A stretch of 64,000 bases of DNA from Flavobacteriia bacterium (GCA_004293165.1 RDYL01000003.1:242656-306655), one strand, 5' to 3'. Counted from the first letter of the stretch, positions 29,187 to 37,507 are shown. The notes: generated from the sequence alone by a model not told the origin. Translations and numbers: made by a program.

Positions 29187-30113
29187 TTAAATCGAAGTAT
29201 CAATTTTATACGCCATCGTAAGCGTTAATACATATTGAATACCAACTTCTGTTTGGTTAGGATTAATGACTTTATCAAAACCAGCAGCTGAAATTCCGTC
29301 GTAGTAGAAGGTTTTGTTTTTTCGTGCGATTTTCTTTAGGTATTGGTTTCTGTTGTTTTGATTGGTTTCTATTTCTGCCGATTCAAAAGCTTGGTACATT
29401 TTGTATTGCGTTTTTGGGAAAACCGTTGCAAATTCTTCTGTTGCTGTTGGTGTACCAATGATTCGCTTTCCAAAGGATTTCATATATCTCATTTTTTTTG
29501 TTTCGGCTAAAACCAATGCTTCATCAAAAAGTGAATTGTGAATCGCGTTGGTGTCATTATTAAAATATTCGACTTTTATGATGTCGTGAATTTCAAAATC
29601 CGAAGCTATCGCAATTAATTTTTCCAAACTATTGGCATTAGAAGTTGTAATAATGATGTTCTTTTTGATTTCAAAACCCTTATCAATTTGTTGTGCGGTT
29701 TCTAAATTGACATTAAAATCATAAATTTTGGTTTGCGAAATAAAATCAATGTAGCAGTTATCTTTTTTGATTCCCAATGCTTTTATTTTGTCTAAAAATC
29801 CATCAATTCGAGCATTTATTTTTTTGCTACAACCCGAAACGGTTTCGTCTTCTTGATTCAATCCCAATGTAATTACAAAACCGTCAGCTTTTTTATTAAG
29901 CAACATTTTTACGGTAACTGTTAAATGATTGTCATTGATAGAAACAACCGTATTATTAGGCAAACCATTCTGATTGTAATTGTTCTCGTTGTAGCGATTA
30001 TTTCCATAGACTTGATTGCCGCTAATTTGTGCTTGAGTCACACTAAATGTCAATACTAAAGCTACAATAATCCAGTTGATTTTTCCGTTTAAATAAGAAA
30101 CTTGTGTTTTCAT
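29187..30113 (-). CDS. SIMPL domain-containing exported protein
   Basis: A 308-residue exported protein. The signal peptide (about 1-28) is followed by an Asn/Tyr-rich linker (about 30-52) and a SIMPL (DUF541) domain (about 55-235), with characteristic NHLTVTVKMLLNKKADGFVITLGLNQEDE and the DEALVLAETKKMRYM helix. SIMPL proteins are periplasmic and of uncertain function, sometimes tied to oxidative stress. It is divergent from the two-gene unit at 30274-31717 across a 160-bp spacer. Confidence 0.82.
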   Translation of the reverse strand: MKTQVSYLNGKINWIIVALVLTFSVTQAQISGNQVYGNNRYNENNYNQNGLPNNTVVSINDNHLTVTVKMLLNKKADGFVITLGLNQEDETVSGCSKKINARIDGFLDKIKALGIKKDNCYIDFISQTKIYDFNVNLETAQQIDKGFEIKKNIIITTSNANSLEKLIAIASDFEIHDIIKVEYFNNDTNAIHNSLFDEALVLAETKKMRYMKSFGKRIIGTPTATEEFATVFPKTQYKMYQAFESAEIETNQNNRNQYLKKIARKNKTFYYDGISAAGFDKVINPNQTEVGIQYVLTLTMAYKIDTSI

Positions 30114-30273
30114 AATTTTATATTTTTAATGATTTGACTGCAATAGTACTTTCGAAAAAAGAAAAACGTTTGGCAAAACTACTTTCCTGTTGCTGTAAAG
30201 TTTTTTCGCTACATTTACAGTGGTTTTACAGTAAATAAAAATTCGCAATCACTTACTTTTGACCCAAACAAAC

Positions 30274-31173
30274 ATGAATCTAATAGACGTATTTCATAAA
30301 CTTAAAAACGATGTGCTTTTGACGTATCAGAAGCAGTATCCTTATTTTGAGGGAAATTGGAAAACGTTTAGTTCGCAAGACATTCAAAATTTAATTGATT
30401 TGATAGCTGTTCAAGTAAAACAAACGGTTAGCGAAAAATGGATTTACACGCATTTGAAAGTCGAAGCCAATGATAAATTGCCTCGAAAAGATATGTTGGA
30501 TATTTTATCGCAATTGGTCGGTTATTCGGGTTGGGATGAATATGTGTTTAAATGGAAACAACAAGTGGTTCCAAATGTGGTTCAACCAAAACGAAATTAT
30601 AATGTTGTTTTTAGTCTTGGTTTTATAGGTTTGTTTTTGATAGGATTTTTTTCATATCGTTATTTGAATAGGGAAGAAGTACAAACCATTGAAGTGAAAA
30701 ATGCGTTTACCGAAGAACAAATCAACAGCGAGGAAGTAAAAGCCGTAATGATTGAAAATAATGTAGAAACACCAATTGAAATTGTAGATTCTAAAATTCA
30801 GATTACAACTAAAGACAGTGCGAAAATTGTTTTGAAAAGTCCGTATTATAAAGACAAAACAATTGTAGTAGGAAAAGAAAATTCCAATACAATTTCTTTA
30901 CAACCAGATGATTATGCAATGATGTTAAAAGGTTTTATGAAATCAGATATTAAAGATTGGGAAACCCGAAAAGAACAATTGCAAAAGATTTTAGCCGATG
31001 ATTTAGAAGTTTTGGTAATGCTTAAAAACGATTTGGGAATTGAATATTTTAACAAACAAGAATTTTCTGAAAAATTGATTGTGCCAAGTGTTGCTTTGAA
31101 GCGAATGAAAGTGATTGATATTCAAAGTAATGATAAAGATGAAATTAAATTTATACGAATTATACAAGAATAA
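30274..31173 (+). CDS. Unknown single-pass membrane protein
   Basis: Not recognised. The 299-residue protein has a helical cytosolic N-terminus (about 1-98; FHKLKNDVLLTYQKQYPYFEGNWKTF..), one membrane helix (about 112-130; VVFSLGFIGLFLIGFFSYRYL) and an extracytoplasmic C-terminal domain of about 165 residues with beta-rich patterning. The layout resembles anti-sigma factors or membrane sensors, but no diagnostic motif is seen. The ATG at 30274 is chosen over an in-frame TTG 15 nt upstream. The next gene begins 1 nt after its stop. Confidence 0.7.
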   Translation: MNLIDVFHKLKNDVLLTYQKQYPYFEGNWKTFSSQDIQNLIDLIAVQVKQTVSEKWIYTHLKVEANDKLPRKDMLDILSQLVGYSGWDEYVFKWKQQVVPNVVQPKRNYNVVFSLGFIGLFLIGFFSYRYLNREEVQTIEVKNAFTEEQINSEEVKAVMIENNVETPIEIVDSKIQITTKDSAKIVLKSPYYKDKTIVVGKENSNTISLQPDDYAMMLKGFMKSDIKDWETRKEQLQKILADDLEVLVMLKNDLGIEYFNKQEFSEKLIVPSVALKRMKVIDIQSNDKDEIKFIRIIQE

Positions 31174-31174
31174 G

Positions 31175-31717
31175 ATGTTTACAAGAAGTTGCCTTTTTCT
31201 GTTTATTTTATCTACATTTTCCTTATTTGGGCAAAATGAAAATCCGCATTCTTCTTCAGCAATAAAGGCTAATTTTACTATAGCTTCTATAAAAGCATAC
31301 CAGGAAAGTGCGACATTAAAAATTGAGGATTATTACCAATATCTTACTTTGTTATCGAGTGACCTAACTTCTGAAACTTTAAAAGCAGAAATCAAAACGA
31401 GTATTTTCCGATTATTTGAAAGTGAAAATGTTATGGTTATTGATTTTACTTCGATTGAAAATAGTCCTATTTCATTACCTGATTTGATTGAAAAAATCGC
31501 AAATAAGAATTATATATTTTCTCTTTCTAATTATGAAAGTTCAATAGTAGCAATAGATTATTGGACTACGCAATACCAATTGACTATTAGTCAAAATAAT
31601 AAACTTACTGAAGTACGTTATTTCCAAAAAGTAGCATTTAAACCTGTAATTAAAAGTTTTGGCGCTTCTAAAAAAGAAGTATGGACGTTGTTTTTAGGAG
31701 AAATTACATTGCCTTAA
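31175..31717 (+). CDS. Unknown exported protein
   Basis: Not recognised. The 180-residue protein has a clear signal peptide (about 1-19, ending SLFGQ), then a globular domain with no membrane segment. The ATG at 31175 follows the preceding stop codon after 1 nt, so it is translationally coupled to the membrane protein gene. The pair may form a sensor or envelope module with the divergent SIMPL protein. A terminator follows. Confidence 0.7.
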   Translation: MFTRSCLFLFILSTFSLFGQNENPHSSSAIKANFTIASIKAYQESATLKIEDYYQYLTLLSSDLTSETLKAEIKTSIFRLFESENVMVIDFTSIENSPISLPDLIEKIANKNYIFSLSNYESSIVAIDYWTTQYQLTISQNNKLTEVRYFQKVAFKPVIKSFGASKKEVWTLFLGEITLP

Positions 31718-31736
31718 GTAGCATGAAGAAGAAAAC

Positions 31737-31770
31737 AAAAAGCCTTGAAATATAATTTCAAGGCTTTTTG
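31737..31770. terminator. Bidirectional terminator
   Basis: AAAAAGCCTTGAAA/TTTCAAGGCTTTTT inverted repeat with T-tracts on both strands, between the unknown exported protein gene and the convergent yceI-like gene. Confidence 0.88.
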
Positions 31771-31796
31771 TTTTCATAGCAATGTTTCCCAAAAAA

Positions 31797-32360
31797 TTAG
31801 AACACTAATTTAACAGTTAATTCAAATTCGTCGCTAATTGTTTTATCTCCTAAATCAGAAAAGAAACTACCTGAACCGTATTTGATATCGTATTTAGTTC
31901 TATCAACTTTTAAAGTTGTTGCAGCTGTGTTTCCAGCAACTGTTAATTCAAATTTGATTGGGTGTGAAATTCCTTTAATAGTTAAATCTGCAGTTACAGC
32001 GTAAACTCCATTTCCTTTTTCACCAATAGTTTTGAAAACTAATGTAGCTGTTGGGAATTTTTCAACACCAAAGAAATCATCAGATTTTAAATGTCCATCT
32101 AAGTTTGTTTTTCCTTTTCCAGATAAATCAGTTGTATTGATAGTTGTCATGTCAACAATAAAGTTACCGTTTACAACTTTTTTTCCTTTGAATACTAAAT
32201 TTCCTTCTTTAATAGCAATAGTTCCTTCGTGTGCGCCAGTTACTTTTTTACCAACCCAGTTAATAGTACTTTTTGCTGCATCTACTTTTTTAGTTTGTGC
32301 TGTAGTTGCGAATGATACGAAAGCTACTAGAGCTAAAGCGATTGATTTGAAATTTTTCAT
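31797..32360 (-). CDS. YceI family periplasmic protein
   Basis: A 187-residue exported lipocalin-like protein of the YceI family, which binds isoprenoid-type lipids. Signal peptide about 1-22, then VDAAKSTINWVGKKVTGAHEGTI-type opening and the KFELTVAG and FELTVKLVF strands that close the barrel. It follows the nitroreductase gene by 29 nt on the same strand, so it may be in the MarR-controlled unit. The in vivo ligand is not known. Confidence 0.92.
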   Translation of the reverse strand: MKNFKSIALALVAFVSFATTAQTKKVDAAKSTINWVGKKVTGAHEGTIAIKEGNLVFKGKKVVNGNFIVDMTTINTTDLSGKGKTNLDGHLKSDDFFGVEKFPTATLVFKTIGEKGNGVYAVTADLTIKGISHPIKFELTVAGNTAATTLKVDRTKYDIKYGSGSFFSDLGDKTISDEFELTVKLVF

Positions 32361-32389
32361 GTGTAAAAATGTTTAAGTGTTAATTAATA

Positions 32390-33022
32390 TTAAATAGTAG
32401 TAAATAATTCTTCTTTTGATTTTCTAACTTTTGCATAATGTTGTGTCGCATCTTCTTCATGACGATATCCTACTGCTGCAACTAATGATGCGTTTAATCC
32501 TAAAGCGTTTAATCCTAAAATTTCGTTGTATTGTTCAGGTTCAAAACCTTCCATTGGAGTAACATCAATTTTAAGTTCAGCAGCTGCATTCATTAAGTTT
32601 GCTAACGCTAAATAAGTTTGTTTTGATGTCCAAACCGATTTTTTATCTACAGGTAATGGTACAATTTTCGATTTCATAAAGTCAGAATAACCTTTTAAAT
32701 CGTCTACTGATAACCCTCTTGTAGCCGCAATGTTTTGAACATATTCATCAATATGATTTTCTTGAACATCTACAATATTAGCAAAAACTAATAGGTGAGA
32801 AGCATCTACAATTTGCGATTGTCCCCATGAAACAGGTTGCAACTTTGCTCTAACTTCTGGATTTTCAATAATAAATACTTTATATAACTGTAGTCCATAA
32901 GAAGAAGTACTCAATTGAATCGCTTCTTTTAAAGTTTCTAAATCTGATGCAGATACTTTTTTAGAAGCATCGAATTTTTTAGTGGCATAACGCCAATTTT
33001 GATTTTCAATAAATGTATTCAT
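32390..33022 (-). CDS. NAD(P)H-dependent nitroreductase family oxidoreductase
   Basis: FMN-dependent nitroreductase of the NfsB-like group, 210 residues. Landmarks are WRYATKKFD, SSYGLQLYKVFII, the MEGFEPEQYNEILGL segment and a C-terminal VAAVGYRHEED. Such enzymes reduce quinones and nitroaromatics. It starts 13 nt after marR on the same strand, so MarR probably controls it. Confidence 0.9.
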   Translation of the reverse strand: MNTFIENQNWRYATKKFDASKKVSASDLETLKEAIQLSTSSYGLQLYKVFIIENPEVRAKLQPVSWGQSQIVDASHLLVFANIVDVQENHIDEYVQNIAATRGLSVDDLKGYSDFMKSKIVPLPVDKKSVWTSKQTYLALANLMNAAAELKIDVTPMEGFEPEQYNEILGLNALGLNASLVAAVGYRHEEDATQHYAKVRKSKEELFTTI

Positions 33023-33035
33023 AGCAATTTTTATA

Positions 33036-33488
33036 TTAATTTCTAAATTTCTCTAATAATTCGTTTAACAATTCTAATTCTGCAGTAGTCAAATTTTTTG
33101 AAAAATAGCGCTCATGAGCTTCAACTAAGGGATCTAATTGAAGTAATAATTGCAAACCTTTCTCGGTAATTGTGATTTCCATTTTTCTTCGATTAATGGG
33201 GCAAATTTCTCTAAGTACTAATTCTTTTAATAACAGTTTGTCAACTAATCGAGTGGTATTGCTTGTTTTAGCAATCATACGTTCCTGAATCATACACATA
33301 TTTGCAGGTTTTCCTTTTTGCCCTCTTAAAATACGTAATACGTTAAATTGTTCTGGGGAAAGGTCAAATGGTTTTAATAGCTCATTAAACTTTTCCGAAA
33401 TGACATTTTCAGTATACATCACATTAAGTAATGTTTTCTTTTCCATTGCCATTGGAGTATTTGGTTTTATGATTTCTTCTATTCTCAT
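33036..33488 (-). CDS. MarR family transcriptional regulator
   Basis: Winged-helix MarR regulator of 150 residues. It has the MarR core (FDLSPEQFNVLRILRG, then MIAKTSNTTRLVDKLLLKELV as recognition helix and ICPINRRKMEITITEKG wing). The ATG at 33488 is preferred over one 57 nt upstream, because the upstream reading would translate through the operator region. Two palindromes overlap its promoter, so it probably represses itself and the nitroreductase gene. The inducer is unknown; quinones or phenolics are typical. Confidence 0.92.
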   Translation of the reverse strand: MRIEEIIKPNTPMAMEKKTLLNVMYTENVISEKFNELLKPFDLSPEQFNVLRILRGQKGKPANMCMIQERMIAKTSNTTRLVDKLLLKELVLREICPINRRKMEITITEKGLQLLLQLDPLVEAHERYFSKNLTTAELELLNELLEKFRN

Positions 33489-33501
33489 TTGTCGTTGTAA
33501 A

Positions 33502-33547
33502 ATTTGTATGTACAAATGTAGTAATAATTTTATTTGTATGTACAAAT
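33502..33547. promoter_or_regulatory. Duplicated MarR operator
   Basis: Two identical copies of ATTTGTATGTACAAAT (33502-33517 and 33532-33547). Each is a 7-bp-arm palindrome with a 2-bp centre, and their centres are 30 bp apart, close to three helical turns. They lie 14-59 bp upstream of the marR ATG and cover its predicted -7 and -33 boxes. Confidence 0.8.
33513..33546 (-). promoter_or_regulatory. Predicted marR promoter
   Basis: On the minus strand TACATTTG (plus-strand 33513-33520) matches TAnnTTTG, with TTTG (33543-33546) 22 nt upstream. The -7 box overlaps one MarR palindrome and the -33 box the other, a layout suited to autorepression. Confidence 0.55.
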
Positions 33548-33616
33548 GTTTGATAAATTTTTGTTAAAGTTTTAAAATTGCATTTTTTGATAGTACTTTT
33601 GAAAAAAATAATAAAG

Positions 33617-33925
33617 ATGACAAACTTAGATCAAAACACGTGGTGGAGCCAGTTTTCACAAGATGAAAATGGTGTTATACTAGATGTTCGTACCGAAGAT
33701 GAATTTAACGATGGTTATATTCCAGGCGCAATAAATATCGACATTTATAAAGGACAAGGTTTTATTTATAGAGTAGAGGAGTTAGATAAATCGAAAAACT
33801 ACTATGTGTATTGTGCGGCCGGTGTACGTAGTGCCAACGCTTGTAACGCCATGGAACAATTAGGTTTTGAAAACACCTTTAATTTACTAGGTGGCTTTTC
33901 TAATTGGGAGGGACCAACAGAATAA
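33617..33925 (+). CDS. Rhodanese-like domain protein
   Basis: Single-domain rhodanese of 102 residues, probably a sulfurtransferase. It has VILDVRTEDEFNDGYIPGAINI, the active-site loop YVYCAAGVRS with the catalytic Cys, and FNLLGGFSNWEG at the end. The ATG at 33617 is chosen over one 39 nt upstream, because it begins the conserved region and has the usual spacing. It is divergent from marR and ends at a terminator that separates it from the methyltransferase gene. Confidence 0.92.
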   Translation: MTNLDQNTWWSQFSQDENGVILDVRTEDEFNDGYIPGAINIDIYKGQGFIYRVEELDKSKNYYVYCAAGVRSANACNAMEQLGFENTFNLLGGFSNWEGPTE

Positions 33926-33929
33926 AAAT

Positions 33930-33953
33930 ATCCGCTGAAGAGCGGATTTCTTT
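33930..33953. terminator. Terminator between rhodanese and methyltransferase genes
   Basis: ATCCGCT-GAAG-AGCGGAT stem-loop with flanking A and T tracts. Its ATCCGC/GCGGAT arms are shared with the terminator at 36747-36773 on the other side of the restriction-modification cassette. Confidence 0.8.
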
Positions 33954-33962
33954 TGGGTTAAT

Positions 33963-35207
33963 TTATTGCTTTTTAGCTTTTTTTATAGATAATGCAATTG
34001 CTTTAGCTAGTAAAGGAGGAACTGCATTTCCAATTTGTACCATTTGTTTAGATTTAGTTCCTTTGAAAATAAAATTATCAGGAAAAGATTGAAGCCTAGC
34101 CATTTCTCTAACAGTAATAACTCTTGGCTCTATTGGATGAATATTAACTCCACCGTGATTTTCTTTTATTGTGCAACTTGCTTCATTCCAAGGACATTTT
34201 TTCCAAGAATCTGAATACTTATCATATAAACTTTTACCTTCTGGAACTTTTGCCAATCTTTCCTTCATATCATCGGTATGCTTAGTTCTTACATGATTAA
34301 ATTTAGTATTATCTTTTAACTTGACTAAGTCTCCGATTGCTTCTTTAGTTGTAATGTATGAATCAGGTTCTAAAAGAGGGACTGGATGATAATTTTTTTT
34401 ACCAATTCTGTTTGCAATAAAAATAACCCTCTCTCTTTTTTGAGGAACGTAGTAATCTGCAGAATTTAATACAGTTACGTTTACAACATAGCCAAGTTTT
34501 TTTATGTCAGCTTTTATTTTGTCTTCCACTTTGCCTTTTAGCATTGAACGTAAACCTTTTACATTTTCTGCTACAATAAATTCAGGTTGTAATTCTTCAA
34601 TAATTTCTAGCATATCTTTATATAAAGAATTTCTTTTGTCTTCAACAATTCTATTTCCCGACATACTAAATCCTTGGCAAGGAAAACCACCCGAAAGAAC
34701 AGTTAGATTTTTTCCTTTTAGTTTTTCTTTTACAGTTTTGATGAATTTATCTTTTATTTCTCTTTGAGTAATATCGCCTTCAATTAATGGATGAGAAAAG
34801 TTTTCTCTGTATGTCATTCCTGCTTCTTTGAACCAATCTAAACCACAAACTTGATTAAAACCTGCCATTTCAAAACCTTTTGCCATCCCGCCTGCTCCAC
34901 AAAACAAATCAGCAGAAGTAAAATCATTTGGAGTTGTTCCGTCCCAATCGTCTGAAATATCCATCCAATTAACTAAATCTGTCTTTTTTGATTTAGGATA
35001 AGTGATTTCAATTTCGTTCAATTTACCATTTTCATAAATTGAAAGGTTCAAAAAATATTGCAATTCACTTTCTGCAACACGATGAACTCCACCAATTTTG
35101 TTAGATTTTAATTTTCCTGCATGAATATATCTTCTAACAGATTTTTGAGATATATTTAGTCTTTCGGCAACATTTTCAATTCTTAATAGCTTTTCTGTTG
35201 TGTCCAT
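33963..35207 (-). CDS. C5-cytosine DNA methyltransferase with N-terminal excisionase-type HTH
   Basis: Type II DNA (cytosine-5) methyltransferase of 414 residues. Residues 1-53 form a MerR/excisionase-like HTH (IENVAERLNISQKSVRRYIHAGKL, then GGVHRV). The catalytic part shows motif I DLFCGAGGMAKGF (100-112), motif IV GGFPCQGFS with catalytic C177, motif VI ENV (214-216), motif VIII QKRERVIFI (256-264) and motif X GNAVPP (393-398). The HTH fusion suggests that the enzyme controls its own transcription. It is 36 nt downstream of the endonuclease gene. The target sequence cannot be read from the protein. Confidence 0.95.
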   Translation of the reverse strand: MDTTEKLLRIENVAERLNISQKSVRRYIHAGKLKSNKIGGVHRVAESELQYFLNLSIYENGKLNEIEITYPKSKKTDLVNWMDISDDWDGTTPNDFTSADLFCGAGGMAKGFEMAGFNQVCGLDWFKEAGMTYRENFSHPLIEGDITQREIKDKFIKTVKEKLKGKNLTVLSGGFPCQGFSMSGNRIVEDKRNSLYKDMLEIIEELQPEFIVAENVKGLRSMLKGKVEDKIKADIKKLGYVVNVTVLNSADYYVPQKRERVIFIANRIGKKNYHPVPLLEPDSYITTKEAIGDLVKLKDNTKFNHVRTKHTDDMKERLAKVPEGKSLYDKYSDSWKKCPWNEASCTIKENHGGVNIHPIEPRVITVREMARLQSFPDNFIFKGTKSKQMVQIGNAVPPLLAKAIALSIKKAKKQ

Positions 35208-35230
35208 ATTTGTCCAAATTTGTCCAAATT
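35201..35230 (-). promoter_or_regulatory. Three in-phase 10-bp repeats over the methyltransferase start codon
   Basis: On the coding strand the DNA reads AATTTGGACA twice and then AATATGGACA, with no spacer. The third unit contains the ATG start. The 10-bp period puts the units on one face of the helix. This is a good candidate operator for the methyltransferase's own HTH domain. As I recall, M.SsoII also autoregulates through GGACA-containing half-sites. Confidence 0.6.
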
Positions 35231-35243
35231 TAAATACAATTTT

Positions 35244-36647
35244 TTAAATTGACAAAAGGTTGTTGAAATTAAATCTAAATTTTAATGAATTTCTTGCAGA
35301 ATGAACTTGAAATTCTCCTAATGAAAAATTATCTTCTCCATATTTTATTGTTACGCTACTCTTTTCTGTAAAATCGTTTGAATAGTCAATTAAATTTGGA
35401 TTAAAAGTTATGTTTTCTAAATCAGCTTTTCCTACAAGTTTTGAGCTTATATTTTTTTCGTTTATGTACAATGACCATAACAGAAAATCACATTCATTCA
35501 AAAACTTAACATATTCACTTAATAGTAAAGAAAGTTTTAATTTGTCTTTGACCAAAAGCCTAAATTTTTCTTCGTTCATATTTCCATCATACCAACCTTT
35601 GGTTGAAAAATGTAAATCAAAAGTTTTTGGTGAAGGTTGTCCGACTTCAGGCGGACAAACTTTGAATGATTTTGATTTATTGGTTTTTACAGATAATGTT
35701 GTATTATTTTCAAGATAGAAGTCAACACCACTTTTGCTATGTCCACCACGTTCTCTTTTTTCTGTTCCTGAATATTTTGTTGGTTTTAAAGGAAATAATG
35801 TAGTTTTATTATTTGAATAATGTTTTTCAAACGCTTCTAAAATTATTTTATCAGAATTGTTTTTTAATCTTTCATTTTGTGTTCCCGAATCAAGTCCAAA
35901 TAAATTACATATAGCTAATTCTGCTGTATCTCCAAGTAATGAATTATTTGTTTCTTTTTCAACGCTTAATAAAAGTGGAAAGTTTTCTCTATGTAAGCGG
36001 ATTTTATAACCTGTTCTATTTGTGTGTAATTGTAATTCTAAAACAGTTTTACCTTTATATTTTATTGTGTTTGATTCAACCCATTCTGTTTCAGTTGGTT
36101 TTGTAAAAGAAAAATTCTTGTAGTCAAAAGTTATTTCGGGTAGATTATCCCTTTTAATTATTTCATAGTCAAATGAATTTTCTTTTAAATAAATCCAACA
36201 ATTGAAATCACTAACTAATGCGTAATCAACAATTATTGGCAACATATCGTCAATATTATTTATGCAAAATTTTTTAAAATTTCTCTTGTTTATTTCTTCA
36301 TCCGATAAATGACCAAAAAAATGATTAAAAGTATCATCTCCTGCTTGTCCAACTACCTTTGGAGCAAACATTTTTCCACTTCCTTTAAAAGTTCTTACAG
36401 AAAAAGTTTGATTATTTTCCAAAAGAAAATTATGAGGACATCTTTTAATAAATGGAGAAGTAAATTCTTTCTTATCAGCCAGATATCTAATAGGTCTTTT
36501 ACCTCTAAATATTTTGTTTATAATTTTAGATTTTAAAAAATTATTTAGCAAATCTTGATTAACTCTTTTTAAAGAAATAGTATTTTCAAGTTTATATTTT
36601 ATGCAAATTGCATATTGAAATGTAATACCAAAAGTTTCATTATTCAT
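35244..36647 (-). CDS. Type II restriction endonuclease-like protein with internal tandem duplication
   Basis: A 467-residue protein paired with a methyltransferase gene, so inferred to be its restriction enzyme; the family is not recognised. It consists of two homologous halves (about 1-229 and 235-467). Examples are FLLENNQTFSVRT (74-86) against FYLENNTTLSVKT (310-322), VGQAGDDTF (99-107) against VGQPSPKTF (335-343), and FGITFQYAIC against LGDTAELAIC. The second half keeps a plausible PD-(D/E)xK-type site (E243, D309, S319-x-K321, E334). In the first half the Lys is R85 and the Asp and Glu are lost. It may work as a monomer that mimics a dimer. Confidence 0.75.
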   Translation of the reverse strand: MNNETFGITFQYAICIKYKLENTISLKRVNQDLLNNFLKSKIINKIFRGKRPIRYLADKKEFTSPFIKRCPHNFLLENNQTFSVRTFKGSGKMFAPKVVGQAGDDTFNHFFGHLSDEEINKRNFKKFCINNIDDMLPIIVDYALVSDFNCWIYLKENSFDYEIIKRDNLPEITFDYKNFSFTKPTETEWVESNTIKYKGKTVLELQLHTNRTGYKIRLHRENFPLLLSVEKETNNSLLGDTAELAICNLFGLDSGTQNERLKNNSDKIILEAFEKHYSNNKTTLFPLKPTKYSGTEKRERGGHSKSGVDFYLENNTTLSVKTNKSKSFKVCPPEVGQPSPKTFDLHFSTKGWYDGNMNEEKFRLLVKDKLKLSLLLSEYVKFLNECDFLLWSLYINEKNISSKLVGKADLENITFNPNLIDYSNDFTEKSSVTIKYGEDNFSLGEFQVHSARNSLKFRFNFNNLLSI

Positions 36648-36746
36648 TTTATTTTAGAATATAATTTTTTAAAATTTTAAATTTATTTTAGGCATATATG
36701 TAATATTTAATAAAGAAATTATTTTCAAAAATAGCTATTTAAAATA

Positions 36747-36773
36747 AAAAATCCGCATTAAAGGCGGATTTTA
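36747..36773 (-). terminator. Terminator after the crp/fnr-like gene
   Basis: ATCCGC-N7-GCGGAT stem with a T-tract in the minus-strand direction, directly after the regulator stop codon. It insulates the downstream restriction-modification genes from crp transcription, so they need a promoter in 36648-36746. Confidence 0.8.
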
Positions 36774-37451
36774 CTATGAGATTTTTTTTAATTTAATTTT
36801 ATCTAAAAGTTTAATTTTCTTTCCAATCAATTCTATATAACCAATTTTATTAAAATCAGATAGTAATCTAATACAACTTTCATTTGCCGTTCCAACCATT
36901 CCAGCTAATTCTTCTCTAGACAAATATATTCGTAAACTACCATCTTCGTTTTTACCAAAAGTTTCTTCTAAATATATTAAGGTTTCGGCTAAACGTTGGC
37001 GTACGGTTTTCTGTGCCATATTCACCATATGATCATCGGCTCCTTTTAAATCTTCACAAATCGTTTTCATTACATTCATCGAAAACTGGTTGTTTTTTGT
37101 AAAAAACTGCATCACTTCGCTTTTAGGAATAAAGCAAACTTCCATGTCTTCTAAAGCCACAGCACTTAAATTAGCAGGTTCATCGCTAATCATTGATCGT
37201 TGCCCTAATAATTCTCCTGGTTTTACTAGTTTTACGATTTGGTCTTTTCCATTGTCGCTTAACTTAGACAATTTGCAAACACCATCTTTTATACAGTAAA
37301 TACCATTAGTTACTTCACCTTCTTCAAAAATGGGCTCTCCTTTTTTTATAGTGTAAGATGTTTTGCATTCGGCCATGCGTAGCAATTCTTCTTTATTTAA
37401 GGCCTTTAATGAACTAAATTGCCTCACAATACATTGTTCGCATTTACTCAT
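36774..37451 (-). CDS. Crp/Fnr family regulator with N-terminal CxxC
   Basis: A 225-residue Crp/Fnr regulator: cyclic-nucleotide-binding beta-barrel (about 15-130; GEPIFEEGEVTNGIYCIKDG), dimer helix (about 125-150) and C-terminal HTH with LSREELAGMVGTANESCIRLLSDF (about 173-196). Cysteines at 4, 7, 29 and 106 could hold an FNR-type iron-sulfur cluster, which would suit control of the adjacent cbb3 genes; this is inference. It is divergent from the copper ATPase gene, with a TATGA-N6-TCATA palindrome between them. Confidence 0.9.
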   Translation of the reverse strand: MSKCEQCIVRQFSSLKALNKEELLRMAECKTSYTIKKGEPIFEEGEVTNGIYCIKDGVCKLSKLSDNGKDQIVKLVKPGELLGQRSMISDEPANLSAVALEDMEVCFIPKSEVMQFFTKNNQFSMNVMKTICEDLKGADDHMVNMAQKTVRQRLAETLIYLEETFGKNEDGSLRIYLSREELAGMVGTANESCIRLLSDFNKIGYIELIGKKIKLLDKIKLKKIS

Positions 37452-37491
37452 TTTAAGAAATGTTTAAAGTTTGATACAAATATAAACAAAG

Positions 37492-37507
37492 TATGACAAT
37501 TATCATA
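37492..37507. promoter_or_regulatory. FNR-type palindrome between the regulator and ccoI
   Basis: TATGACAATTATCATA has TGA-N6-TCA architecture. Its centre is 36.5 bp upstream of the last base of GAAATTTG, a near-consensus -7 box for ccoI; the site at 39965 has the same spacing. On the other strand a TATATTTG -7 box for the regulator gene lies 22.5 bp from the centre, where binding would block transcription. Confidence 0.6.
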
